NCBI RefSeq assembly: GCF_030463565.1
Contig: NC_134644.1
Coordinates: 102,978,765-103,042,764 of the forward strand
From: Pelecanus crispus
Taxonomy: Eukaryota; Chordata; Aves; Pelecaniformes; Pelecanidae
DNA length: 64,000 nucleotides
Direction: 5' to 3'
Positions 1 to 23,800 of the stretch are shown here, piece by piece. The position numbers and the translations under genes were made by a program. The stretch's first letter is position 1. Every line of letters starts with the position of its first letter. The notes beneath the pieces were generated by a model. It was not told the origin of the DNA. It searched no databases and saw only the letters and a list, made by a program, of their open reading frames with translations.

Positions 1-10968
<10,968 letters not shown>

Positions 10969-11171
10969 AGGGATGAGACACAATGCAAGCTTTGCCAGCT
11001 CTGCCAAGAGTCTGTGGTAGATCCTAGTTATCGAGGAAACAATACGGCATCTTTTTATTTTCTGTTAAATTGCTAGTGTTAACTGTTGCCGACTCAAGTC
11101 GTCTTCCGCTCTCCATAACCACTAACACCCGGGCACCACCTACCAACTAGTTCCAACAGCGGGCAGGTGCT

Positions 11172-11460
11172 GGCCCGGGGGCTCGCCCTGCTAGCCCAGG
11201 GGCTCACCCCGCCAGCCTGGGGGCTCACCCTGCAGCCCAGGGGCTCGCCCCGCCAGCCCGGGGGCTTGCCGCGCCAGCCCAGGGGCTCGCCCCACCAGCC
11301 CGGGGGCTCACCCTGCAGCCCGGGGGCTCGCCCCACCAGCCCGGGGGCTTGCCCCACCAGCCCGGGGGCTCACCCTGCAGCCTGGGGGCTTGCCCCACCA
11401 GCCCGGGGGCTCACCCCGCCAGCCCAGGGGCTCGCCCTGCCAGCCCGGGGGCTCGCCGTC
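11172..11460 (+). repeat. GC-rich minisatellite, 14 units of 20-21 bp
   Basis: Fourteen imperfect tandem units, consensus GCCCGGGGGCTCGCCCCRCCA, alternating 21 and 20 bases. Several units carry the near-palindrome GCCCGGGGGC. The unit being close to seven codons keeps open frames on both strands, which makes spurious ORFs (for example + 11167-11574 and - 11308-11667). It sits in the PCBP-like 3' UTR about 200 bases after the stop. Every unit offers CCC patches in the sense RNA. Confidence 0.9.
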
Positions 11461-13646
11461 CCCCCGCCGTGGCCGCGGCCAGGGCTGGCCCTCCGGCAGC
11501 CCCATGGCACAGCAGGGTGCCCCCACCCCGGCGGGTTGACACCCGGCGAGAAAGGAAAACCGCAAACGAGGTAAAATTTTGACAGCCGGGTCCCGCTCCG
11601 GCAGCGCTGCCTGGCACATACACACAGTTACATCCATTGGAAGGGGTCCCTCCGTCCGCAGAACCATTTTCTATGGCAGATCGGCACCTCTGGTAGTTTT
11701 TTCTATTGCTAGAGCCTGCAAACCTGGCACTTCTGATGATGGCTAGCGCCCCGAAATCCCACCTGAAGTGCTGGTCCCCCACGGTCGGCCTGTTGCTCCC
11801 TCCCGTCCCCCCTGCCCCGACGCCTGCCCGCGAGCAGGAGATGGGGGCTAGAAAGTACCAAGCCTCAGGTCCTTCTCCGTGCAACAAATGAGGCTTCCTG
11901 GGCTGAGAAAAACTAAATTAAAATGACTGGAAGACAACAGGAAAAAAATATCAGGCACCCGTGCCTTTCCGCTCCGGTCTTTTAAAGGGTGCAACAATTT
12001 TTCTCAGCTTTGGAAAAAGATAATTTTAAGAACTCCACTTTAGGGAGGGAGAGCAGGCTCCTTTGTTTTTTTTTTTTGTACTCAGATGTTTTACTCTCAT
12101 ACGTACCGATAAAGTACTTGTTTCTGTAAGTACTTAATAGTAGGTACAAATCAGACATGCAGAGTAACTATTCTGGTAGCCCCTCCCGCATCTGTTTTGT
12201 TCAGCCAACACGACCATTTTTGTTAGGTGGCTCTAAATGCATTCCTCTTTAACTCACCCCTAATCATGCAATCGGATTGTACTGTAACGACAAATAAAAT
12301 CTAGCGCTTATCAAAGGACACTCAAAAGGTTGCTGCCTGGACAGATAACATCCCTCCAACAAGAACTTAACCGTGTTCAGATTAACTAAAAGCCAGACAC
12401 CTAATTGCAGCCAAAGCGAAGAGAGCTGGGTGATGGAATGGCTGGTTGCTAGCTGTTGGAACTAGTTTTTAACTGCATTTTCTGTTTGTCCATCCGCCTT
12501 CTTTTTAATTTCTGTTGCGTAACTCAGTAATGCAATATTGTTTTCCTCACCACTTCCAAATCCAGAATCCCATTAGCCCGCCATGTTCATCCACTTTGCA
12601 CTCCTTGGACACAAAGCTTTAACAATTGAACTGTATTCAGTGCATTTTAATATAAACTAAAAACACAATGCAAATGCAATACTTTTTAAAACATGGTATT
12701 TCAAAGTGTGTTATTATTATTGTATAGGGCTAAGTACTATCTCAGTATTTTGTGTCATTTCTGTATTCTGTGGGCTTTTCTTCACCTTAGTACCCTTGCA
12801 CTAAGTTTTGTCACTGTAACCATTTGTAGAACTGCCGTTGTTACAGTTTGCACTTATCCAAATGGGGTTTTTGGTTGGTTTTGTTGGGGTTTTTTTGTTT
12901 TGGTTTGGTTTTTTTTTTTTTTTTTGGTTTGTATATAATGGAGGAAAAACTGGAAGTAATGTCAAGGTACCTCAGCTATTTAACAGCTCTAGAAAACTGC
13001 TGTAAAATTGTTCTGGACTATTGTAACTGTTTCAATAACTGACAATTTAAGAAAAAACAAACTACCAACTTATGTGTGAGAAAACTTGCCTGCATTGAAA
13101 TGCTGTTCTATGCTGGTTGTACTCAAGTGTTATTTTTTTAATAGTGAGAAGATTTTTTTTTTTCTTTTTTTTTTTTTGCCTTTTTTTTTTTTCTCCTTTT
13201 CTTTTCCTCGTTTTTGTTCCTACATTTTAGGCTGTCTTCAGAAGTTACTGGCCTGGGGGCTCTGTAATGTATCTCATCATGCCCTAGTGCATTAGCCACC
13301 AGACAGGACTTTTCCAAAGCCCCATGAGACAATGCTTTCTATGGACTAATCTACAGAGGAGTTTCTGCCATTTCTAACTTTCTTATTATTCTGAGACATC
13401 AAAAGAAAATACTTCTTTTACTCTTTAAGCAACTGTGCTTCCTAACTCTTGTGTTGCTTTCATTACTGTTCCAGTTTTAACACTGTTGTGGCTCATTACA
13501 TAAAGCAAAGAAAAGTTATTTTTGGGGGTTAATTTTCATTGATGTTCATGCTTTCGCTAATCTGTATAAAAGCATGGGCTGTTAGTGTTCTAAACCACTG
13601 TATTCAGCTAGAGACTTGACAGTAAATTAAATGAGACGTTTTTATA

Positions 13647-13652
13647 AATAAA
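13647..13652 (+). promoter_or_regulatory. Polyadenylation signal of the PCBP-like gene (distal)
   Basis: AATAAA followed by a T-rich stretch and then an A-run at 13667-13678. It lies in the sense of the PCBP-like gene before sequence that looks intergenic. Confidence 0.5.
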
Positions 13653-16439
13653 TTTTTTTCCTGATTTAAAAAAAAAAAGACGTGGTAGCTTTGTGCATAC
13701 AACTGTTGTGTTGTTTAAACTTTGTTCTTTGTAACCAAGTTGCTAATTTGTCATTTGAGAAACACTATTTTATGGATTGTCAAACTAAGATCATAGACAA
13801 ATTGCTTGTTTTCATTAATGATTAAAGGTTTCATATCATCACGCTTAAGGTCCCAGTGCTCATTGGGAAAGAGTGTAACAACTGTGCAATACTGGCAACG
13901 TTAGAAGTACAATTAGCCCATTGTCAGGCATGATAAGTCTTTTCATGATTAGATGGAGCCAGATTGTGTAAGACTGTGTAATTAGTAGAGTAAGCAGTAT
14001 TTCTGCAAAAGCTTACTTGGTTTTTAACAAAGTTGCTGTTGGAGAACTTCTCACGCTGCATAGAAAAGACAGAATTTGGCTTCTTGCTACAAGAAGCCAC
14101 TGGTTTGTGTCTCTTGCGTTTTCCCATACTGATTTTAAGACCAGATGCTGGGGAAAGAAAAACAAGAACAAAAGAACAAACTTGGATAGCGAGTACAATA
14201 TTGCTAAGACCCTTCGTATTTTCCCATTCCCAGCAGCATTGTTCAGTGATGAGGCTTCTAGACAGCACCTTTCGCCCAGCCAGGAAACTAGGCCAGCAGC
14301 TGGGAGGAGCATTACCATTTGCATTAAAAACGGAGAACGGAGAGCTGGCCCAGGGAAGCCTCTCCTCCTGCCCTGACACGCAGCTTGAGCCCTTCAGCTC
14401 CTCCTTTGGATCTGCTGAAGCACGGCGGCCACAGCCTCAAGTTCTCTCTTCGCAGGGAAGTGGCAGAGAGGGGCTGGCTCCCAGTTGTTGCTGCGTACAG
14501 CGCTTCTGGCTGCGCTCTGGCCACCTCTCCTCGTAGGGCACCGGCAGTACTGTCGCGTTTAATGCTTTGTCCTCATGAGAAAGCAGAGTTTTTGGCAGTG
14601 CAAGCGAGTAGCATCCTTAATGACATGAGACTCATTCTGCAACCTCCATCCCTACTCTGCTAAGGTCTATACCTGTCTCCTGGCACTTAGCTCAGGGTCC
14701 CGGTTCCCCTCGCTGCCCCGGCTGAGTACTTGTGGGGCATATCCCTATGATTTTCCATGGACTCTAGGGTACAGAGGCCTGCTATGTATCTTTGGTCTTG
14801 AGTCTGAGCCTGGAACTACAATACGACCAAGACGTGCATACAGACCTGGAAAGCTGTAGAAATCCACAGCTTTTTCAATGCAGATGCAGCCACAGAGTAT
14901 CTCTTGACAATAAAGGCTACTGAGGAAGATTACAGAATGCCTTGTGGCATGCCAGCACCCAGGAAGCCTGACCCAATGTTGAATTAGCTCTTCCAACCCT
15001 TAGGTTGGAAGAACTACAGGCTGTAGTACTAACCTTCACCCTGATAAAATTCTGTGTTATCATCGCTTATTTAACTTCTTACTCTTGAAAGGAGAGCTGA
15101 AGCTGCTTTCACAGCAGGGACCTCCATATTCTTCATTTCCTAAACAGCAAAAGCTATTTCTCTGGCTAGTCTGTCTAGTGTAAATGAAAAAAAAGAGTAC
15201 ATTATTGCTGCTCAACGCCAAGTAGGTCAAGGCTGTGCTCTCCCAGTAAAGCTGCTAAGCAAAGGGTAGCAGCAGCTCTGTCGTGTATAGCATCTTTCAC
15301 ATAAATAATTCTCATGTGCCTTGCAGAATCAGCTAGAACAGACTGGGATTTAAACAAACTAGTGTAGGGGCACGTTTGTGTGTGGAATGAAGAGAGGTAA
15401 AATAAAGACACACGGACAAAGGAAGGAAAAAAAACAGTCTTCTGAGAGGGCTTTTGCAAAAAATATAGGCAGAAATGTGATAAAATCTAGGCTGAGGACT
15501 CAATTATTTTAGTTGGAAAAGATTTCTGAATGGCAAGAAGTTGTTCCTGGGTAGCTTTAATATAGAAAACAGGCAAACAAAACACAAGAAAGTAATGGCA
15601 GGGAGGAGTAAAAAACAGTATTATCCAAGATTGAAAACTAAACCACTCATGCCCAAAGGTAGGTAAGAGGAAGCATGCACCCGATATGAAAAGGTCACTG
15701 CCCACACAACTGTGTTTCCAAATAAAAGATAACACAAGTTCTGCAGCTTGCGTATCATCAAATCGGTATCAGAGTTCTGGCAAACATCTCAAACGAATTC
15801 AGAAAGCTCTGTTGTGTTTCTGTAGTGAAAAAAATAGAAAGTAGGAATGCTGGCTGGAATAGTCAACGAGAACGAAAACAAAGTTAGAGGTATTCAGCCA
15901 CATAACCTAGTCCAGATTGCTTTCTGTTCTCAGGCATAGCCAGAAGGTATTTATGGGCCCCAAGGTGCATATTTGTGCCAGTCGAAGCTCCTAGGAAACT
16001 AACAGCACAAATCTCACTGGTGCCACAAATGTAGGCACCTGGGAAATGCCACAGCCTCACTGGGCTGCACGGGCAAGGTGTTTCTGTGAGGTTTCACAAG
16101 AGAGTCTGAAAGCATGCGCTGAACCTTCCCCGTCCAAACCAGGCAGAAATGGAAGCGTCCCTGTTTTTTCATTTTTAAATACCCAGCAGCATAAAAATAA
16201 GAGTGCTTCTCTGGGATGGGGGAGATCCAAATCCAGTTTCTTCCATAGCCTCAATCTCAGCTGAATGTATTTCAGCTCCACTTACGTACTTGGAACAGGA
16301 CCTACCCCTTCTGAGGCGAGTGTCATGATTATCAGAGAAGTCACACACGCTCAATAATTCAATCATTTTACAGTGGCACAGCTTCTACCAGAAAGACTGC
16401 AATTGTTAGGCTGCTCAACTAGATCAGAGGAACTGTAAG

Positions 16440-16530
16440 TTCAAAAGACAGCACAGAGAGGAAGGATTTGAACACAGATCTCTTACATCTTCCGTAAGTG
16501 CTGTAACCACCAATTATGCAAAGCATTAGC
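16440..16530 (-). mobile_element. Possible ancient tRNA-derived SINE (MIR-like 5' head)
   Basis: On the minus strand GGTGGTTACAGCACTTACGG resembles a Pol III A box, and TGTTCAAATCC about 30 bases later matches the B box. The arrangement and spacing resemble the tRNA-like head of MIR-type SINEs. The element is too diverged for me to give ends or a family. Confidence 0.4.
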
Positions 16531-17562
16531 CCCTCAACTATATTTTTGGAAGGAAGACCTGGCTTAGATGTCTACACAAGGGGATTGATCGCATTTCTTT
16601 TCCCAGCTGACAGGCCAGGATAGATCTAAGTGAAGTGATGAACAGAAGATTACATGAAGGCAGAAAAACTGCTTCACACCAGAAAACGTCAGTCTCTTGG
16701 CCTGAGCAACACTTCCTAGGGATACAAGTGCATATGACCTTTCTTGCCATTGAAGTGTACTTACTCCTTGGTTCCAGGAAGGAACGGAGTAATGTTGATT
16801 AAATGAGTTTCTGCATCAATGCATGCGTCCTGTCACTCTACAGACGGGCATATGTCTCAAGACAGTGACTGAAATGAAAGAGAAATGTCAAATTCATCTG
16901 ACGTTACCCAACAAAAGGGAATTTCTGAAACACGATATACTCGCATTATGGTTTCTAACGACAGCTACACCATCTGATTTCCTAGTGAAAGGTTTCTTGA
17001 TTATAAGAAAAAAGAAAGTATTTTTAAGTGCTGAAAATATTTGAGTAATACGACTTTTCTCATTAGAGCTATTTCTGGCTTAGTGTTTTTAAGATGATAA
17101 AATGCAGAGAATTTAATTACAGTGGCATGTAATAAGCAAAATTTCTCTCTCCTCAAATTAAATTTATTGACAAGGGGCCTGACCAAAGCTAATGTTAGTG
17201 TTCTTTTTAACTAGTATTTGTGATTCTGAAGCAAATTTTACAGTTTTATGCCTTAGTGGAGGAATGACAAACAGTCATGTTAGCAAATGAGAACACGGTT
17301 TTGTTTGTTGGTGGTGGTTTGGTTCGTTTCGTGCAATCACTTTTGGGCTCCTCTGTACCAAATACAGGCCCTTTTCCACATCTACTTCGAAGTCGTGACA
17401 GCAGCAGCTTATTCCTTCCATGGCATGAAAGAAGTTAGCACAGAGAGTACCATTTGTGATTGTTTGCACTTGCCAGAGAACAGCTAACTACCAACCACTG
17501 GCAGTAGCAGCTATGGTTATTTGCTCCCTGCAGAGCTGCTACTTGGACCTCCATTTCAAACA

Positions 17563-17594
17563 CACGTGCGCGCGCACACACACACACACACACA
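17563..17594. repeat. Alternating purine-pyrimidine microsatellite (CG/CA)
   Basis: ACACGTGCGCGCGCAC followed by about nine CA units. This uninterrupted alternating purine-pyrimidine sequence can adopt Z-DNA. Confidence 0.85.
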
Positions 17595-18582
17595 TTTTGG
17601 CCCTGGAAGTCACTTCCCAGTTTCAAAAACACTGAGCTAAGAATCACAACTATTTTTTGGTGGCATGAAATTCCACAGTTCTTAAACTTGGGCAACACTC
17701 TCCATTAATGTATCAATAAATAAGGATTACAAATGCTAAGTGCCCCCTTAATTCTGATTCTTCAGTTTTCTGCAAGTCCTGGAGATCAGAAAACTAAAAT
17801 ATTCTTCTGAATTCCACTGTGCCAGAGATTAAAAGTTCATTTTTAATAGTGGCTATGGACAGAGCTAGTTATTAGGACTACTTTCATCTTTATTGTTTAA
17901 AAACAGAATTCAAGAAAGTGAAGAAGTTAGAAAGAAATTAAGTACGTACATATTTTTAAAAGCCATTATTTGCTCTGGTTAATTATCTAGCTGCATAGCT
18001 CATCATAAAATGGTTTTCTAAAACTGAGGACAGACTTAAAATAGAAATTAATTATACCTACGTTTTTCTAAGACACAGGAGATCATTTACCTTGATAAAT
18101 TAGCTTGACTATTCAGTAAGGTTGGGATAATTCCCTCTTCTCCCTTACAGCCATGCTACTTTCACTGCTAAAAAGCGGGATGATTTCTTGCCTTCTTGAC
18201 ACAACAGCACATGTGCATCAACGGTCACGTAGGATACAGACAGCAAAGCACTCCTATCTTCTTCACAAAGCTCTCTTAAAAGCTTTGTTTCAAATGGTGA
18301 AGAAATGTACAGTTGTATGCAACAAGCTGTATAAAACTTGTATACAACACTACTTGTGGATCTATGAGATTCCTCCAAGGAAAAAAGCATCAACCCTTAA
18401 ACAAGCAAGAACCTAGAGGGACCAGTGCTGTCAGTTACTTCCTCAGCAATACATAACCCGCTGGCTGGTCCATCGTCTCCACTGTTTCAACAGAAGTTAC
18501 ACAAGGATAATGAATAGTGATGAGAGGAGTGTCCTGGTGTTTATTCCTGCCATCTATTCCTAATAATAATGAAAACAATGGG

Positions 18583-18640
18583 CTGCACTGGTTTGGATTT
18601 GAATGTACGAGCTCCCTCCACTGTAACCAAACTCGCTGCC
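18583..18640 (-). mobile_element. Second tRNA-like B-box relic
   Basis: The minus strand has GGTTACAG and, 26 bases later, ATTCAAATCC, similar to the block near 16.5 kb but with shorter spacing. It may be another SINE relic or a coincidence. Confidence 0.2.
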
Positions 18641-20339
18641 TTTAGCTTCTTGCCACTAGATATCGTGAAAGGGGAGGGCAACTGAATTAAAACAGCTGAA
18701 CTGTTTAACGCTCAGTTCCTTTCCTATTTATTTGCAGTTGGAACCATGATTTGCAGATTCACATACAAAATGAAAGTAGAGTTATAGATATATGTACAAA
18801 ATGGAAGTGTAAGTTATAAACTCAGAGACTGATGTTTTTATACTGTAAAAACATTTATGTCCATGATGCTCAGTGTAACCTGACTTTAGTCACATCTGGT
18901 TTTCTGACATTAAGCCAAATGCAGAGAGTGGTTCTAAAGTTCAGTGTTAACAAGCTAGTATGCTTTGATGAGTGAGTGACAAGCAAAGTAGAACAATTAG
19001 AAACTTAGCTTAGCTCTTCTGAGAGTGAAATTGGGGGAGTGTCTTTCATTTTGTTTTGAAAAAAACTATCCATCTGTTGATGTACCATGCTCTCAGCTGG
19101 AGGTTCTTTATAGTGATAACTGGATCTAAAGATCTTTCACTACAGCACGATAGGCACTTTACACATTGATAGTCAAACGTTTCACGCTACAGAAGGGAAT
19201 TTTATTTCAGTTTTGGCCCAACTAAGTTTTCTCCAACTTGCCAAAACATTCGTTATTTGTTTCAATACTCTCTTGAGTGTTGCTATCTCAGTAACAGTAC
19301 TAATTCCTGTAAGACTGCAGTGTTGTCAAACATTTTAGCAGTAACAGCTACTTACGCTTATGGTCATTAAATCAATCAAAAGAACAATAGTTGTAAACCA
19401 ACGTATGTGAGCAGGAATAAATGGATGCACCAAACTGCTAAGGACCATTGCCTGAATTTTGACAGCTTTATAAAGAGCTGAACCCAAGGATCCTGGAAAC
19501 CAGGAATGGTGAAAAAGCATCTCACAATACAGAAAGGGCTCCCACCTTATCAAGTCTTTCTTCCAAAACAGGCAAATCAAACACCTAGCTGTAGTTTTTC
19601 TCTTTATTGCTTAGTGAATAAACATCTTTGAGGCAAGTATCTAGAATGCTCCCATAAGAACAAAGCTTGTTTTCTCCCTTTAAAACCTAACTTGTTTTAA
19701 AACTAGAATCTTCAAAAACCAGGAAAACTGGTTAAGCTGTTCCTTCACAACTTTACTTTTTGATAAAAATTAAACCACACATTTCTCCTATTTTTTCAAA
19801 GTCCTCAGCAAATTTGAAATGTTTTAAGATTTGCAAAAGTAAAAAAATATGCTTCATTAAAAAAAGAAAGAGACACTTACCAAAGCTCAAGGTAGTTCTG
19901 CTTTCCATGTCCCAGTCTTGTCAAGTTTGTTGGTTCTTGATTTTACTTCATCTGTGTTTATCAGAACAGAAATCAATTTTAGATGCTCTCCATCCCTAAG
20001 ATAGTATCTTAAGAAAACTTCCAGTATTTGCAGCTAGATGAATTATTTTACCTCATCAATTTCCAGTGGAGTACCACCCTCTCTGGCATTTTGTCACCTT
20101 TTCGTTTAGTTATGCAAATATGTAACCATTGTGTTTTCATCCCTCTGGTTCAAGAAATGTGAGGTATGCTACGCTATGGCTGCACTAAGCAAAACAAGAT
20201 ACTATAAAGAAAAATATTCAGCACTGCCTATGGCACATCACAGAGCAGTCACTGTGGAGAAGCGGTAGCTCAGCGTTTCTGAGCTTGGCCCTTACACACA
20301 CAAAGAAACGGTAACAGATCCTGAAAAATATGTACATAT

Positions 20340-20345
20340 TTTATT
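20340..20345 (-). promoter_or_regulatory. Candidate ZNF830 polyadenylation signal
   Basis: AATAAA on the minus strand, 456 bases past the stop codon. It is the first canonical signal I see downstream. Confidence 0.4.
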
Positions 20346-20800
20346 GGGAGCTGGGGAAATGGATGGAAGAGCACTTATAAATTTTAAGATAACATAAATG
20401 CATAATATTTTCCTTTCCTGAACCCCGCAATCCGGGAAAACTCCATCCACTATTACTTTTGCTAGTCCTTTACTTCTATACACAACAATCCAAGTCTCAG
20501 AATTACCAGATATATCTAATGCTTCCAAAACTTTAGAGATACCTCAGTTACTTATTAATCCCATTAAAATACCTCTGGTAGGAAACCAATAATCTTAATA
20601 GGAAAGGTACATTCAGTATTGTAAAATACTTGCAATATACAGTTTTTACAGCAATTAAGATCTACAAAGAGTGGGTTTTTTTAATACACTTGGCGCTTCA
20701 CCATCTCACGATCCTCTTTAAATAAATATTTAACAAAAGCATCTCACTTCTAACAATGGAAGTAACATCACGGATAGATATCAACCACGTTGCAGAAATG

Positions 20801-23800
20801 CTACAACAAAGCCCCTTTCACCCGCCAGTCTTGAGACAGCAAATCCTGCAATTCTTCTTCATCTTCGCTACCAATAGCCTCATCCTCTTTCTCTTGAGTT
20901 GCTCTTAATCTCATGGCTTCCTTTAACTTCTCCTTCATCAGATCCTGGCGGTTACGCAAAAGCTCAACGCGGCGATAACATTCACTGTTGAAAAGTAAAC
21001 CACCTATTAATACTTGTGGCCTTCCCACATTAATTAGATTGTCTATGGTGCTGGATTTTGCTTCTCCAACTTTGGATTAAAAAAGCTCCACAGCTTCCCA
21101 TCAATTAGAAAATAAGCTTTCAATATGCTAGTGCACCTTCTCTGGATTAATCGAGTGGAAACAGACCAGAGGAGAGGTGTGGTCAACTCTCTGGCAATGA
21201 GATCTAATCCAAGTATTGAACAACTGCAATACCACCACAAATAATTTTTAAAAAAAGCACAGAACCAATATCCACTTCCACACAAGAAGAGATGCCATTC
21301 TTTGCTCCACTTACAGTTTTCATATATGGTAGAAAGGGGAGATACCAATTGCCTATCTATTTTGATAACTTAGTGGTGGCATCTCTGAAAAAGTTCTGTC
21401 CTTGAAATATGTTTTATAACAATTATTCTAGCAATTTTAACAGGGTATTTTGTTGAAAATGTCAAGTAGTATCAGCCTGATTTAAATACATCTTTGCTTC
21501 TTTCATTCCTATTTGATAGGAAGAGTCAACAGGGACAGATTATTATCTGGACCCTGTTTCCCTCTGCATATCTGCAATATGATTACTTACAGGCAGTCAC
21601 AGCTGAAGAGTTGAAGGCTAAGGAAAACATTAATCTCAGTGGAATTAATTTAATTTTGAATTTAATTTGAAGTAGTCTGCATTTAAATGCACTCAGAAGA
21701 CAAAGCTACAAAAACAGTCTTTGAAAAGCTATTTGGAACTTTCATTTTGGGAAAAATAATTATGGTAACAAACTTGAAATTCTCTACAAATTTCTGAATT
21801 TGGTTCTACATACTATAGCATCCTAAGCTACTGGTAAAAATGCATGCTCAAACACAGCCAGGTTTAGCTCAAGCCCTCTCCAAAATTACACGAACATTGT
21901 TAAAAAGACATCCCTATACTACCAAAGCTCAGTTTGAACCCAATGCTATTGTTATATGCTGATTATCTGTAGCATGTAAATCTGGCCAGATGGCTTAAGC
22001 GTTGCTTTAATTTTTAGTGTCTTCTTTTTGTTGCAAGGTTCATTAAAATCAGAATTCATGTTTTTCTATTCAATCGCTAGCCATTACCATAATCAGTGTT
22101 AATCGATGTGTTAAGCTACATGATAATGGTAACAATCTGTTCCACTAAGCTGTATTTCAGGTCATTTTAAACTAAACGCTTATCCAACCCCTACACCTAC
22201 CATTTCAACAAAGCAAAATGAAAAAACCCACTTCATGTAATGAAGTGCATCATTCAACAAAACCTTTAAGTAAACTTTTATTAGAAACCAGGAGAGTTAG
22301 TCACAGAACAGGGCATTTTCAGTACAGCAAATGGATGGTCAAAACACAAATCTCATTATCAAAATTTTAACAGCAGTGCAGAATATCAAACCTTGTTTTT
22401 TAAAAATGTTCACCTAAATTCTACATCCATCAGAATTCACAGATAAATACAAATGAAGACATTTGACGGGGGAAGGGGAACAGTTTGTTCAAAGAATTTG
22501 CCTTCTATTGCTTTATTTTGCCCATGCCTGCTTGCTGTATTTTCAGTGCTTCTAGCACACTCTCTCTTTGCAAATAATTACATAACTTTGCCCCAAAATT
22601 CATGTCTTTATTAGGTATCACTCTGCAATTTGAGGGAGTCTGTCTTCCTCCTTCAAATATTTAGGTGATTAATGAAAGGCAGTATCACAGAAGATTAAAA
22701 CTAAAAATGTTTTTATCACTCTAGTCAAATAGCGATCCATTACTGCTGGAGAACAGAAAGTTTGAGGAAAAATTGATCTACTTACATCTGCTCGTCAATT
22801 TCTCCAATCTGACGATCTAGTCGTCCCTCCTCGTCCTCTTCTGCCACTATTGCTTCTGAAATCTAAACCAGAAAAGCGCTAAGATAATTCACCTTCAACC
22901 TGAATTCCACTGTTGTTCCTTTTTGATGTCTGTGTCTTCCCTTCCTCCCCCCTACCTCAAGTCAATGTCAATCTCCTATACATATACTCCCACCTTCACA
23001 AAAGACTCTGGAGGCAAATACAGGAAAAAACTGATCTGGTTTAATTTGAAATGGAAATGCTTTTTCTTAAAACTCAAAGTTAAAAGTAGTTTGGCTACTT
23101 TGGGGTTAACCTTTTGAATTTTTCAATACACTACTATTTGAAACTGAGCATAAACAAACTACACGCACCCAAAGTCTGAGGCTGAAATATGAGTTATATC
23201 CCAGTGCTTGGGACTTAATTACACAAGCTTATTGAAAGTATTGGTTAAATGTTCCCACTAGATCCCGAAGTGTTTCTAACCTGTTATTTTTTTCAGCATA
23301 TACTTTCTCAAATCTGAATGTCTGGGAGATGCTATGCAATCAATGGTCCACGCATAACTGAGAAGATTCCTTCTAAGCTGAAGAATTATCTGAATGGCTA
23401 ATGCTAGCAAAATGTATCCACCACTGCTTTTGTACAAACATTCGCTCTGTTTATAGTGCTGACCACTTTAAAATGAGCAATGATAAATTTTTTTGCACCG
23501 CTTTTCCTAGCAGTTGACATATGAGCAATTGTTTACAATTAAAATTAAAAAACTAGCAAATACTCTAGGGGAAGATTGAAATCACCAGGTATCTTTAGTG
23601 ACAGTTTTATATTGTACAAAAGGACAGATAAAAACCTGTTCCAGGGAAGACTTTCCATACAATGCTAAACAGTAAAAAAATGAAAGTACAGAAAAATGGT
23701 GGCCAACTTACGTCTCTCACATACAAAATCTTTTGTCACTTTCCCAAATTTTGGGGTTCCTTTCCAGTACATTTAAATTAACCATAAAACCCAGGTTACC

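Larger units (their letters stand above)
10969..13670 (+). other. 3' UTR of the PCBP-like gene
   Basis: About 2.7 kb from the stop to the AATAAA at 13647-13652, with an earlier AATAAA near 12293 that could give a shorter UTR. It contains the 20-21-bp minisatellite at 11172-11460, T-rich tracts around 12890-12925 and 13150-13200, and otherwise AU-rich sequence. Its end is inferred from the signals; no transcript evidence is available. Confidence 0.55.
13680..20330. other. Intergenic region between convergent PCBP-like and ZNF830 genes
   Basis: No supportable gene. The longest ORFs (14033-14536 + and 13924-14379 -) overlap on opposite strands with no family signal. The region contains a CG/CA dinucleotide tract (about 17563-17594) and two tRNA-like B-box sequences that may be SINE relics (near 16440 and 18600). 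The rest is AT-rich unique-looking sequence. Confidence 0.6.

Noticed and set aside
11094-11887. Several ORFs on both strands across 11.1-11.9 kb
   Set aside because: They arise from the minisatellite, whose unit length near a multiple of three and GC content remove stop codons. The region lies after the PCBP stop.
13924-14663. Overlapping ORFs of up to 167 aa on both strands
   Set aside because: No family resemblance, no clear exon boundaries, and mutual overlap on opposite strands suggests chance.
20255-20310. TAGCTCAG resembling a tRNA A box
   Set aside because: No B box at the expected distance and no cloverleaf pairing.
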